Assembly (NCBI GenBank): GCA_965284565.1
Contig: OZ260100.1
Span: forward strand, 2,480,001 to 2,544,000
DNA: 64,000 bases
Direction of reading: 5' to 3'
DNA from: BRH-c54 sp965284565
Lineage (GTDB): Bacteria > Bacteroidota > Bacteroidia > Flavobacteriales_E > Vicingaceae
In this document: in pieces, positions 50,781-60,274 of the stretch
Numbering within the stretch: the first letter of the stretch is position 1
Layout: each line of letters starts with the position of its first letter
Translations under genes and position numbers: made by a program
The notes under the pieces: generated by a model
The model's input: only the letters and a program-made list of their open reading frames with translations
Database searches by the model: none
What the model was told of the DNA's origin: nothing

Positions 50781-52715
50781 TTAGTTAAAATTTTTATTTA
50801 TTTCATCGTTGATAAGCTTAACAAATGCTTCTGTTGAAAAAGTTCCTAAGTCGCCTTCGCCATGTTTTCTAATAGATAATTGATTTGACTCAATTTCTTT
50901 TTCACCTAGAAGAATCATGAATGGAATCTTTTTTACCTCAGCATCTCTTATTTTTCTACCAACTTTTTCGTTTCTGTCGTCAACGAAGCTGCGAATATCG
51001 TAATTATTTAGCAATTCTGAAATATTTTTCGCATTTTCATTAAATTTTTCGCTAATTGGTAAAATGGCAACTTGCTCAGGAGTTAACCATAATGGGAAGT
51101 TTCCGCCACAATGCTCAATTAACACAGAAATAAATCTTTCCATAGAACCAAAAGGTGCTCTGTGTATCATTACCGGACGGTGCATTTCGTTATCACTTCC
51201 TTTATATTCTAATTCAAATCTTTCTGGTAAATTGTAATCTACTTGTATGGTTCCTAATTGCCAACTTCTTCCCAACGCATCTTTAACCATAAAATCTAAT
51301 TTAGGGCCGTAAAATGCTGCTTCTCCTGTTTCTACAACAGTTTTCAATCCTTTTTCGTTAGCTGCATTAATAATGGCTTTTTCTGCTTTTTCCCAATTGT
51401 CATCAGAACCAATATATTTTTCTTTGTTTTCAGGGTCTCTTAATGATACTTGAGCTGTAAAATCTTCAAAACCTAAAGAATTGAATACATACAACACTAA
51501 GTCTATTACTTTCATAAACTCATCTTCCACTTGGTCGGGACGACAAAATAAGTGAGCATCATCTTGCGTAAAACACCTAACTCTTGTTAAACCATGTAGT
51601 TCTCCACTTTGTTCGTATCTGTAAACTGTTCCAAATTCGGCATAACGTATAGGCAAGTCTTTATAAGAACGAGGAGCTGTTTTATAAATCTCACAATGGT
51701 GAGGGCAGTTCATCGGTTTTAGTAAAAAAACTTCGCCTTCGTGTGGTGTTAAAATAGGTTGAAATGAATCTTCACCATATTTTTCATAATGACCAGAGGT
51801 TACATATAAATCTTTATGTCCGATATGTGGGGTAATTACAGGAAGGTAACCTGCTTTTATCTGAGCTTTTTTCAAAAATGATTCTAATCTTTCTCTAAGC
51901 ATAGCTCCTTTAGGTAACCATAAAGGTAAACCTTGGCCAACTTTTTCTGAGAAAGCAAAAAGCTCTAACTCTTTACCTAATTTTCTGTGGTCTCGTTGTT
52001 TGGCTTGCTCTAATAATTCTAAATATTCTGTTAGCATTTTTTGTTTAGGAAAAGAAATTCCGTAAACACGAGTAAGCTGGTTGTTGTTTTGGTCGGCACG
52101 CCAGTAAGCACCGGCAACATTCATTATCTTTATAGCTTTAATTATTTCTGTATTAGGAATATGTCCACCTCTACATAAATCAGTAAAATCTGAATGGTCG
52201 CAAAAAGTAATTTCGCCATCATTTAGGTTTTCTATTAACTCTACTTTATATTCATTTCCTTCAGCTTTATATTTTGCTAATGCATCTGCTTTAGAAACAG
52301 CACGCATTTTAAAAGTTGCTTTCTGACGAGCCAATTCTAAAAAGGTATCTTCAATTTTTTTAAAGTCTTCTTCTCTAATAACATGCTCCCCTGGATCAAC
52401 ATCGTAATAAAAACCATTTTCTATGGCAGGTCCAATGGTTAATTTAATTCCAGGATAAAGTTTTTCTAAGGCTTGAGCCAGTACGTGTGCAGAAGAATGC
52501 CAAAAAGCTTTTTTTCCTTCTTCCTGATCAAAAGTGTATAACACTACAGTAGCATCTTCGGTAATAGGGGTAGTGGTTTCAACAGTTATTCCGTTAACTT
52601 TTGCTGAAATTACATTACGAGCCAATCCTTCGCTGATGCTTTTTGCAACATCCATAGCTGAAGATCCTTTGGCTAACTCCTTTACCGAACCGTCTGGCAG
52701 TGTTATTTTAATCAT
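50781..52715 (-). CDS. thrS: Threonyl-tRNA synthetase
   Basis: A 644-residue class II aminoacyl-tRNA synthetase. TGS domain (1-61, ITLPDGSVKELAKGSSAMDV), editing domain with HSSAHVLAQALEKLYP and the FCDHSDFTDLCRGGHIPNT zinc/metal motif, catalytic core (motif 2 RYAEFGTVYRYEQSGELHGL; motif 3 HRAPFGSMERFISVLIEH) and the anticodon domain (VDDRNEKVGRKIRDAE). Full length, ATG start. Heads thrS-infC-rpmI-rplT, the conserved operon. A TAACTTCG near-match to the -7 box lies about 30 bases upstream. Confidence 0.98.
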   Translation of the reverse strand: MIKITLPDGSVKELAKGSSAMDVAKSISEGLARNVISAKVNGITVETTTPITEDATVVLYTFDQEEGKKAFWHSSAHVLAQALEKLYPGIKLTIGPAIENGFYYDVDPGEHVIREEDFKKIEDTFLELARQKATFKMRAVSKADALAKYKAEGNEYKVELIENLNDGEITFCDHSDFTDLCRGGHIPNTEIIKAIKIMNVAGAYWRADQNNNQLTRVYGISFPKQKMLTEYLELLEQAKQRDHRKLGKELELFAFSEKVGQGLPLWLPKGAMLRERLESFLKKAQIKAGYLPVITPHIGHKDLYVTSGHYEKYGEDSFQPILTPHEGEVFLLKPMNCPHHCEIYKTAPRSYKDLPIRYAEFGTVYRYEQSGELHGLTRVRCFTQDDAHLFCRPDQVEDEFMKVIDLVLYVFNSLGFEDFTAQVSLRDPENKEKYIGSDDNWEKAEKAIINAANEKGLKTVVETGEAAFYGPKLDFMVKDALGRSWQLGTIQVDYNLPERFELEYKGSDNEMHRPVMIHRAPFGSMERFISVLIEHCGGNFPLWLTPEQVAILPISEKFNENAKNISELLNNYDIRSFVDDRNEKVGRKIRDAEVKKIPFMILLGEKEIESNQLSIRKHGEGDLGTFSTEAFVKLINDEINKNFN

Positions 52716-53317
52716 ATTTATTTTTATTGAATTTTTTTAAGGGTGCGAAGTTACTAAAATAAGATTATTTGATTGGTTTTTATTTTAAAACAATTCACGA
52801 AAATTTATATGTTTTTAAGGATTTTTTTTGACTTTTTATTCAATTATCTCGATAAAAATTAGCGGATTAGAAAAAGGCTAATTTTTTATTTATTAAAAAA
52901 GATTGTTTAATAGGTACTCATCAATTTCAGTAAAGGTTAAAATGATTTTTTTAAACAAAAGGCTAATTTTTTAATTTAATGGTTGAATAAAGCTGTTCCT
53001 ATTTACAACTTCCAATAAGAATTAAATGCTTTAAGAGTTTGATTATTAATATGTTGATTTGTTTTAGTGTTTTTAAATACTACTATTTTTAATGTGGTTT
53101 GTAAGTAGTTGAGTCTAATGAATGTACTCAGTTTAATACTGTAAAACTACATTAATGGTTATGTGAAAAATACTTATGCAGAATGAATTTCTATCATAAA
53201 TTCACTCCGTATCTCACGAAAATTCATGTAAAAATTGTCATTTTTTAGCCTCAAAAATACAGTATTAATATTTTTCAAAATAGGTATAATGCCGTTTTAA
53301 TAACCTTATAATCAGCA
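52716..53317. other. Intergenic gap upstream of the small exported protein
   Basis: About 600 AT-rich bases. The one clear feature is a 17-base direct repeat, AAAAGGCTAATTTTTTA at 52872-52888 and 52957-52973, spaced 85 bases apart. No ORF or RNA gene was recognised. Confidence 0.5.
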
Positions 53318-53325
53318 TACTTTTG
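53318..53325 (+). promoter_or_regulatory. Bacteroidota -7 element TACTTTTG
   Basis: Exact TAnnTTTG, about 100 bases upstream of the preferred ATG at 53426. No -33 TTG at normal spacing. Confidence 0.45.
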
Positions 53326-53425
53326 ATTCATAATATTAAAACAGAAAAAATTATATAAACAATATTTAAAACACAAAAACATGAAAACACAGTTTCACGA
53401 ATTCAATAGTTTAAAACTAATAGCA

Positions 53426-53974
53426 ATGAGTAAAAAATTAATATTAGTATCTATCTTAATAAGTGCACAACTTTTTGCAATTGCAGGTAACAATAGTAAA
53501 AGTGCCAAAAAAAATAAACAAGTAAAAGCTAATAAAGAACATAAGTTAAATTATGATGAGTTTGTTAGTAAGTATGGTGCAGACGATACTTCTTTAGCTG
53601 TAATTGAAATATTTTTTGATAAAAGAGAAAACGCTGCAAAAGGACAAATGTCATTTTTACCGCTTTCAACTGCTATTGCTGTTATAATTCCACCATTAGG
53701 AGTAGGATTAATGGCAGTTTCAACTCCAATTTTTATAAATGGTTTAATTGTTAATCAAAAATACAATAGAAGAAAATTAAAAAACATTTTAGATGAATAT
53801 CAATCAACAAATGAATTGCCAGTTAAATTGCAAAACAAAGTGAATGATTTTATTGAAGATGAACAAGAATATGAGCGTTACTACGAAGATAAACTAGTAG
53901 AATATCAAGAGGTAAGAGTTCAAGCAAATCCGACTACTCCAGCTAACGATGTAGTAGTTCAAGCGAATAATTAA
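53426..53974 (+). CDS. Exported/membrane protein of unknown function
   Basis: A 182-residue protein from ATG 53426, which gives a clean signal peptide (MSKKLILVSILISAQLFAIA); an upstream ATG at 53381 would add 15 residues and spoil it. The mature part has a lysine-rich start, a central hydrophobic stretch with Pro-Gly (AIAVIIPPLGVGLMAVSTPI) that may span a membrane, and an acidic tyrosine-rich helix (DEQEYERYYEDKLVEYQE) near the end. No family recognised. Followed by a hairpin terminator. Confidence 0.7.
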   Translation: MSKKLILVSILISAQLFAIAGNNSKSAKKNKQVKANKEHKLNYDEFVSKYGADDTSLAVIEIFFDKRENAAKGQMSFLPLSTAIAVIIPPLGVGLMAVSTPIFINGLIVNQKYNRRKLKNILDEYQSTNELPVKLQNKVNDFIEDEQEYERYYEDKLVEYQEVRVQANPTTPANDVVVQANN

Positions 53975-54012
53975 AAAGTAAGTTTTTAATTATATTTCAT
54001 AGTTTTAGTTTT

Positions 54013-54048
54013 AAAAGTGGTTGTCGATATTTTCGGCAGCCATTTTTA
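54013..54048 (+). terminator. Terminator after small exported protein
   Basis: Ten-bp stem with two G-U pairs (54018-54027 with 54033-54042), then a five-T run. Confidence 0.7.
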
Positions 54049-54132
54049 ATTTTTAGGCAAGACATAAAGGTTTAACACTGTCAAATTCTCAAACCGATAA
54101 CATCCCTCGTCAAGCGTGGGATAAACTTTGCA

Positions 54133-56148
54133 TCATATTCTAACGCCTATAATGCAAACGTCATCCACTTGCTCTAAGGCACCTTTCCATTCTTTAAAAT
54201 GCTGTTCAAGTATAATTTTTTGTTCGTCCATGCTTTTATCTTGTATAGAAAGCAGCAAGTTTTTAAAAGGTTTGTACATCATTTTTTTGCCTTTTTCTCC
54301 ACCAAACTGATCGGCATAGCCATCAGTGAATAGGTAAATGGTATCTCCTTTTTGTAGCGCTATATTATGAGTGGTAAATGGCTCTGGATTATCAATTTTA
54401 CCTATAGATTGTTTGTTGGGTTTTGTTTCTAACAATTCAAATTTTGAATTTTGAACTGTTGTTTTATCATTTTTTTCACTATTATTAATTGCACGAACAA
54501 TGTATAATGAGTTGTTAGCACCAGCATAGTTTAACACAGCTGCTATGTGAGATTTTTCACTTTCAGTTTTAAATTTTATACTGCATAAAGCAATATCCAT
54601 CCCATCTTTAACTTCATCTTCACTTTTTTCAAATTCTTGCACCACAATTTCACGAGTTTTATCTAGGATTTCACCGGGTGTGGTAAGTTTAAACTCATTA
54701 ACACTTCTTTTTAAAGCATTGTTACATATTACACTTACCATTGCTCCAGGAACTCCGTGTCCGGTACAGTCGCAAGCTGCAAAAAATATAGTGTTATCAT
54801 CGTTTTTAGCAGATTGTATTGTTTCGTTTGCAACAATGTTAAAAGAGGGGTTTTCCAACCAATAAAAATCTCCACTAACCACATCTTTGGGTTGGTAAAT
54901 TATAAAACAGTCTTTTAAATGTTGTTGCACAACTTTTATTGGCGGAATAATGGCTTGCTGAATTCTTTTAGCATAATCTATAGAGTCTCTAATTTCTTTA
55001 TGCTGAGCTTCAATTTCAACCTTTTGTTGTACAATAAGAATATTGGCTTTTTTCTTAAGTTTATAACTTCTATAAGCCAATAACCCTAATACGGAAACTA
55101 CAATTAAGAAAATTACAGAAAGCCAAATGATGTTTTTTTGCTCTTCAATGGTAGAGGATTTAGTTTCTATAATTTTATACTGATTTTGAATGTAAGCTTC
55201 ATTGTCTTTTACCAATTGTTCTTTTTCAGTAAGTTCTTTTTCAGTTTCAGCAAACTGAGTTTTAATCTGCAGCAGTTTTTTTTGTTCTTTTTCTAATATT
55301 TCTTGTTGTTCAGCAAGCCTTATTTGTTTAGCAGTTATGGTGAAATTTAAGTCATTTAAGCTATTTTCTTGTAGTGCAATTTTAGCTTGTTGTTGCTGTA
55401 TGGTAGCTTTTCTTTCATCAAGCATTTTGTTTGAGGCTTCAACCATGGCAGCTTTTTCTGCCAATTCTTTTTTCTGATTTTCAAGAATTGATTTGTTAGC
55501 AGCAATTTCATTTGTTAATTTTTTTTGTTGCTCCAAAAGTGCTTCTAAATCTTTGGTTTGGACAACTACTTTTTCATTTTGAGATAGGCTTAAAGTTTCC
55601 ATCTTTTCAGTTAAACTTTCCCAATCTCTTTTGGTTTTTATGGCAATGGTTTTTATAGCTATATTTACTTTTAAACCAACAGCATTGCATTTTTCTTCAT
55701 TAAGTTCAAATTCAATCTTATCATTTATCATAATAAAATTAATCATAGACTGTCCATAAGGATAATGTTCGCTCACTAATAATACAGGAGCTTTTTTAGT
55801 TTTTTTCTGAATGTCTTTTATGTGATATTTTTCAGCATCATCAAAATAAAGTACCTGAAGTTCATCTAGTTTTGTGTCAAAGTTAACCCGTACTATTTTT
55901 AAAGGGATATCATTTACATTTTTTTCGGCAGCAATTTTCTCCAATCCGTTAAAAATATAATTGTAATCATCACCCATTACGCCTATTTTAAACTCTTTTA
56001 GTTTTTTAATATTAGGCCACTCAATATATTTTGAGAAATTGTATATGAAGAGTGCTTTTTTTTCTCCAATGGCTTTTTTTTCAGCTGTTTGAGAGTAAGA
56101 AGCTAGAGAAGTAGAAAATAAGAATAATATAATTAGAAACCTTTTCAT
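54133..56148 (-). CDS. YfiR-domain / SpoIIE-type PP2C phosphatase, membrane sensor
   Basis: A 671-residue signalling protein. Signal peptide 1-20, periplasmic YfiR (DUF4154) domain about 30-172 (ALFIYNFSKYIEWP; VLLVSEHYPYGQSMINFIM), a coiled coil rich in Gln/Glu/Lys about 195-335, one membrane helix about 341-359, then the cytoplasmic SpoIIE phosphatase (IQQAIIPP; PKDVVSGDFYWLE; AACDCTGHGVPGAMVS; DGMDIALCSI; LFTDGYADQFGG). PP2C metal-binding acids are present. It should dephosphorylate an anti-sigma-factor antagonist or similar Ser/Thr-phosphorylated partner, none of which is adjacent. Confidence 0.9.
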   Translation of the reverse strand: MKRFLIILFLFSTSLASYSQTAEKKAIGEKKALFIYNFSKYIEWPNIKKLKEFKIGVMGDDYNYIFNGLEKIAAEKNVNDIPLKIVRVNFDTKLDELQVLYFDDAEKYHIKDIQKKTKKAPVLLVSEHYPYGQSMINFIMINDKIEFELNEEKCNAVGLKVNIAIKTIAIKTKRDWESLTEKMETLSLSQNEKVVVQTKDLEALLEQQKKLTNEIAANKSILENQKKELAEKAAMVEASNKMLDERKATIQQQQAKIALQENSLNDLNFTITAKQIRLAEQQEILEKEQKKLLQIKTQFAETEKELTEKEQLVKDNEAYIQNQYKIIETKSSTIEEQKNIIWLSVIFLIVVSVLGLLAYRSYKLKKKANILIVQQKVEIEAQHKEIRDSIDYAKRIQQAIIPPIKVVQQHLKDCFIIYQPKDVVSGDFYWLENPSFNIVANETIQSAKNDDNTIFFAACDCTGHGVPGAMVSVICNNALKRSVNEFKLTTPGEILDKTREIVVQEFEKSEDEVKDGMDIALCSIKFKTESEKSHIAAVLNYAGANNSLYIVRAINNSEKNDKTTVQNSKFELLETKPNKQSIGKIDNPEPFTTHNIALQKGDTIYLFTDGYADQFGGEKGKKMMYKPFKNLLLSIQDKSMDEQKIILEQHFKEWKGALEQVDDVCIIGVRI

Positions 56149-56217
56149 TGATTTTTGTATGTGGTTATCAACTTTAAAAGTAAAAATAGACTAAATTTCC
56201 AACAATCAATAAATTAC

Positions 56218-56946
56218 TTACAAATTGTTTCCTTCTTGGGGTAAATCTATATTGTCAATAATTGTGTTTTTGATATAGTTGTTTGGTGAAGAATCGGAAA
56301 TGGTGTTGTTTTCACATTTAATTGTTCGGGTAGGAAATTTTTGCATTAACTGATAATCGTGAGTAGCCATAAGAATAGCTTTACCTTTTTTACTGATTTC
56401 AAAAAGTAGTTTGATAATTTCTTCAGAAGTTTCTGGGTCTAAGTTTCCGGTTGGTTCATCAGCTAAAATTAAATCTGGTTCATTAAGTAAAGCACGAGCA
56501 ATAACAACTCTTTGTTGCTCACCACCAGAAAGTTCATGAGGAAATTTAAAACCTTTATTGGTTAAACCAACACTTTTGAGTACTTCTTCAATACGTTCAT
56601 TCATTTTTTGTTTTTCTTTCCAGCCGGTAGCTTTTAATACAAAATTTAAATTATCATGAATACTTCTGTCTGAAAGCAACTGAAAATCCTGAAAAACAAT
56701 ACCAAGTTTTCGTCTTAAAAAAGGAATTTGGCTCTTTTTAAGCTTGGTTAAATCAAAATCGCAAACACTTGCTGCTCCTTCTTTTAGAGGCAAATCACCA
56801 TACAAAGTTTTAAGCAAGCTACTTTTACCAGAACCAGTTTTACCTATTAAATAAACAAACTCTCCTTTATCTATCTGAATAGAAATATCTTGAAGGATTA
56901 AACTTTGTTTTTGGAAAATTTTTGCGTTTTCAATTGAAATAATCAT
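56218..56946 (-). CDS. ftsE: FtsE-like ABC transporter ATP-binding protein
   Basis: A 242-residue ABC ATPase. Walker A GKTGSGKSSLLKTL, Q-loop VFQDFQLL, signature LSGGEQQRVVIARAL and Walker B LILADEPTGNLDP are intact. Sequence is closest in feel to FtsE, which with FtsX drives peptidoglycan hydrolysis at division, but no FtsX gene is adjacent, so a MacB/LolD-like role cannot be excluded. ATG start and a TAAATTTG promoter box upstream. Diverges from the TPR gene. Confidence 0.82.
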   Translation of the reverse strand: MIISIENAKIFQKQSLILQDISIQIDKGEFVYLIGKTGSGKSSLLKTLYGDLPLKEGAASVCDFDLTKLKKSQIPFLRRKLGIVFQDFQLLSDRSIHDNLNFVLKATGWKEKQKMNERIEEVLKSVGLTNKGFKFPHELSGGEQQRVVIARALLNEPDLILADEPTGNLDPETSEEIIKLLFEISKKGKAILMATHDYQLMQKFPTRTIKCENNTISDSSPNNYIKNTIIDNIDLPQEGNNL

Positions 56947-56974
56947 GCTAATTATATAGTTATGAATAAAGGAA

Positions 56975-56982
56975 CAAATTTA
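56975..56982 (-). promoter_or_regulatory. Bacteroidota -7 element TAAATTTG, ftsE
   Basis: Exact TAnnTTTG on the minus strand, 29 bases upstream of the ATG at 56946. Confidence 0.5.
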
Positions 56983-57133
56983 TTTATTATTTGACGATTG
57001 TGCTTATCAATTGCTTGATTTTAAAAAAATAATGTCAACACTACAACGTTGAAAACTTGGGTAAATGCATGTCTCAAACTCAAGTTTACGTTCTAATTTT
57101 ACCGAATACAATCATTAAATTGGGAATAAACTA

Positions 57134-60100
57134 ATGGTATTAAAACGAATTTTAATTTTATGTGTGGTTTTAAGTGCAGTTTCAATAGTTATTGCACAGA
57201 AAACATCCATTTATACTCACGATAATCGGGAATACAACGAAGGGTTAGAGTTGTATGACAAAGATAAATTTAGTGCTGCTCAAGAGGTTTTTGAAAACAT
57301 CATAAAAAGCACTTCAGATAAAAAATCTGAAATGGTAGTAAATGCTTCTTATTACCATGCACTTTGTGGATTAGAACTGTTTAATGATGATGCTGAAGCG
57401 TTGCTAATTGAGTTTGTACTTAAATATCCCGAAAGTCCGAAAGTAAAATTGGCTCATTTTCATTTAGGCAGGTATTATTTTAGAAAAAAGAAATATGATA
57501 AAACTCTGCAGTGGCTCGAGTTGATTGATGTGTATGATTTATCGGAAGAAGATAAAGCAGAATATTATTTTAAAAAGGGATACAGTTATTTTGAAGAAGA
57601 AGATTTAGAAAAAGCTTCTGCCGCTTTTTTTGAAATTAAAGATACGGATAATGCATATAGTGCTGCTGCCAAATATTATTATGCACATATTGCTTACTTG
57701 CAAGGTAAATATGAAGCTGCTTTGCAAACTTTTTTAATGATTAAAAATGATGATAAATTCTCGCCCATAGTTCCTTATTACATCACTCAAATTTATTATT
57801 TACAAGAAAACTACGAGCAGCTTATAGCTTATGCTCCAGCTTTGCTAGATACTGCCATTCCTAAAAGAGTAGGAGAGATTTCTCGGTTAATTGGAGATGC
57901 TTATTATAGAACCGATAAGTTTAATGAAGCTATTCCTTATCTTAACAAATACATTAAAGAAAAACCTTATGAAGCCAATAGAGGTGATTATTATCAGTTA
58001 GGTTATGCTTATTTTAAAGCGGATAGTTGTAATGAAGCATTACCTTGGTTGAAGAAGTCTATTTTTAAAAGTGATAGTTTGTCTCAGGTAGCTCATTACC
58101 ATTTGGCTGAGTGTTACCTAAAACTCGGAGAAAAACGTCAGGCACAAAGTTCGTTTAGAGAAGCAGCTGTAATTGATTTTGATGCTCAAGTTCAGGAAGA
58201 TGCTCTTTTTAGCTTTGCTAAAATTTCTTATGAATTATCTTTTCATCCATTTAATGATGCGATAAGAGCTTTTGAAAAATTCATTAATACTTATCCTAAT
58301 TCAACAAAACTAAATGATGCTTATGAATTCTTGGTTGCTGTTTATTTTACCACCAAAAACTACAAAGCTGCTTTAGAATCGTTAGAAAATATTAAAAAAT
58401 TAGACCCTCAATTGCAAGAGGCTTATCAGAAAATAGCTCATTACAGAGGTGTAGAATTGTTTAATAATCAAAACTATGCTAGTGCCATTATACATTTTGA
58501 TAAATCTGATAAATACCCAATATTAGGCGATTTAAAAATTAAAAATACTTTTTGGAAAGCAGAAGCCAATTACAGATTAGATGCTTATAGCGATGCTATT
58601 GCCCTTTATAAAAAAGTAATTTATGAGCCAAATGCTATTGCTTATTCATTTTACAATGAAGCTCATTATAACTTAGGTTATTCCTATTTTAAATTAAAAG
58701 AATATGACAATGCTCAAAGTTGGTTTAGAAAGTATGTTCAAAATGATAAAACAGGTAAGTCTAAAACTAAGAATGATGCTTTGAATAGGATAGGAGATTG
58801 TTTTTTCATAAATAAAGAATATAAATCAGCAACAGAATTTTACGATAAAGCCGCTATGATGGGTGAGTATCAATTAGAGTATTCGCTTTACCAAAGTGCA
58901 GTTGCAAATGGTGTTATGGGAAATTATGATGATAAAATTAATTTGTTAAATACCTTAATTAACCAAAAACAAGCTTCTCATTTGTTAGATGATGCCATTT
59001 ACGAATTAGGAAAAACTCAACAAGAAAGAAACAAAAACGATTTAGCATTAGCCAATTTTAATTTATTGATTAATGAACATCCAAACAGTACTTACATTAG
59101 CAAAGCTTTATTAAAAAGAGGACTGATTTATTATAACAAAAAAGAAGATGATAAGGCTTTAGTTTCTTTCAAAAAAGTAGTTGATGATTATTCCGGAACT
59201 GATGAAGCTAGACAAGCATTGACTACCATTAAGAAAATTTATATTGATAAAGGATACATTGCTCAATATGAAAATTATTTGGCAGGGTTAAACAACATAG
59301 ATTCAACTCAAATGGTAATGGATAAAGATTATTTTGAAGTTGCTGAAAATAACTACATGAGTGGAGATTGTAATAAAGCAACTAATGATTTTACTAAATA
59401 TTTAGAGAAATATCCCAACGGAAATTATAAAATTCAGGCACATTACTACAAAGCCGTTTGCGAGAGAAAAGCAGGGTTTAAAAATGAAGCATTGTTAGAT
59501 TTTAGCGAAGTGATAAAATATCCAAAAAATGCTTTTACAGAAGATGCCTTACTTAATGCTGCCAAGTTGAGCAAAGAATTAGGTAAAACCCAAGAGGCAC
59601 TAAATTATTTTAGTAAACTAGAGTATTTGGCAGATATACAAGAGAATGTATTTTTAGCTCAGGTAGAACAAATGCGTTTAAACTTTGAATTGGAAAATAA
59701 TGATAATACCATTAAATACTGCGAGTTAATAATAAATAAAGACAATAATAATGCTAATCTATTAGCAGAAACGCATTTAATTTATGGTAAAACTGCCATT
59801 AGAAAAGATGATTATAATTTGGCTTTTAAAGAGTTTACTACAGCAGCAACTGCAAAAAACAAATATGGGGTTGAGGCAAAATATAATGTGGCTAATATTT
59901 TATATATGAGAGGCAACAATGACTTGTGTGAATCAGAAGTGTTTAGTTTAATAAAAACCTTTCCATCTTACGATTTTTGGATAGGAAAATCATTGATTTT
60001 ATTAGCTGATAATTATGTTGCTAAAGAAGATTTATTTCAAGCAAAAATTACCTTGAAGAATGTTAAAGACAATAGTAAATACCCTGAATTGGTATCTACC

Positions 60101-60274
60101 GCTACAGAAAAATTAAACATTATTGAAGCTCAAGAAAGCCAGAGAGAAAAACAAGAGGAAGAGGAGATAGAATTGAAACTATATGATAATGTAAAGTTAG
60201 ATGACTTGTTTTACGAAGAAGAAAAAATTGAAGAAGAAATTAACCAACCTAAAAATGAAGATGAAAATGAGTAA
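57134..60274 (+). CDS. Large tetratricopeptide-repeat protein, exported
   Basis: A 1046-residue protein with a signal peptide (about 1-21, ILILCVVLSAVSIVIAQ) followed by roughly 20 TPR-like units across almost the full length (repeated AYYKAVCERKAGFKNEALLDF, YLNKYIKEKPY, AQSSFREAA-type helices). The C-terminus is very acidic (EEEEIELKLYDN...EEEINQPKNEDENE). Large TPR proteins of this type are probably periplasmic or outer-membrane-associated scaffolds. Its stop overlaps the start of the barrel gene by 8 bases, so they are co-translated and likely act together. Confidence 0.85.
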   Translation: MVLKRILILCVVLSAVSIVIAQKTSIYTHDNREYNEGLELYDKDKFSAAQEVFENIIKSTSDKKSEMVVNASYYHALCGLELFNDDAEALLIEFVLKYPESPKVKLAHFHLGRYYFRKKKYDKTLQWLELIDVYDLSEEDKAEYYFKKGYSYFEEEDLEKASAAFFEIKDTDNAYSAAAKYYYAHIAYLQGKYEAALQTFLMIKNDDKFSPIVPYYITQIYYLQENYEQLIAYAPALLDTAIPKRVGEISRLIGDAYYRTDKFNEAIPYLNKYIKEKPYEANRGDYYQLGYAYFKADSCNEALPWLKKSIFKSDSLSQVAHYHLAECYLKLGEKRQAQSSFREAAVIDFDAQVQEDALFSFAKISYELSFHPFNDAIRAFEKFINTYPNSTKLNDAYEFLVAVYFTTKNYKAALESLENIKKLDPQLQEAYQKIAHYRGVELFNNQNYASAIIHFDKSDKYPILGDLKIKNTFWKAEANYRLDAYSDAIALYKKVIYEPNAIAYSFYNEAHYNLGYSYFKLKEYDNAQSWFRKYVQNDKTGKSKTKNDALNRIGDCFFINKEYKSATEFYDKAAMMGEYQLEYSLYQSAVANGVMGNYDDKINLLNTLINQKQASHLLDDAIYELGKTQQERNKNDLALANFNLLINEHPNSTYISKALLKRGLIYYNKKEDDKALVSFKKVVDDYSGTDEARQALTTIKKIYIDKGYIAQYENYLAGLNNIDSTQMVMDKDYFEVAENNYMSGDCNKATNDFTKYLEKYPNGNYKIQAHYYKAVCERKAGFKNEALLDFSEVIKYPKNAFTEDALLNAAKLSKELGKTQEALNYFSKLEYLADIQENVFLAQVEQMRLNFELENNDNTIKYCELIINKDNNNANLLAETHLIYGKTAIRKDDYNLAFKEFTTAATAKNKYGVEAKYNVANILYMRGNNDLCESEVFSLIKTFPSYDFWIGKSLILLADNYVAKEDLFQAKITLKNVKDNSKYPELVSTATEKLNIIEAQESQREKQEEEEIELKLYDNVKLDDLFYEEEKIEEEINQPKNEDENE

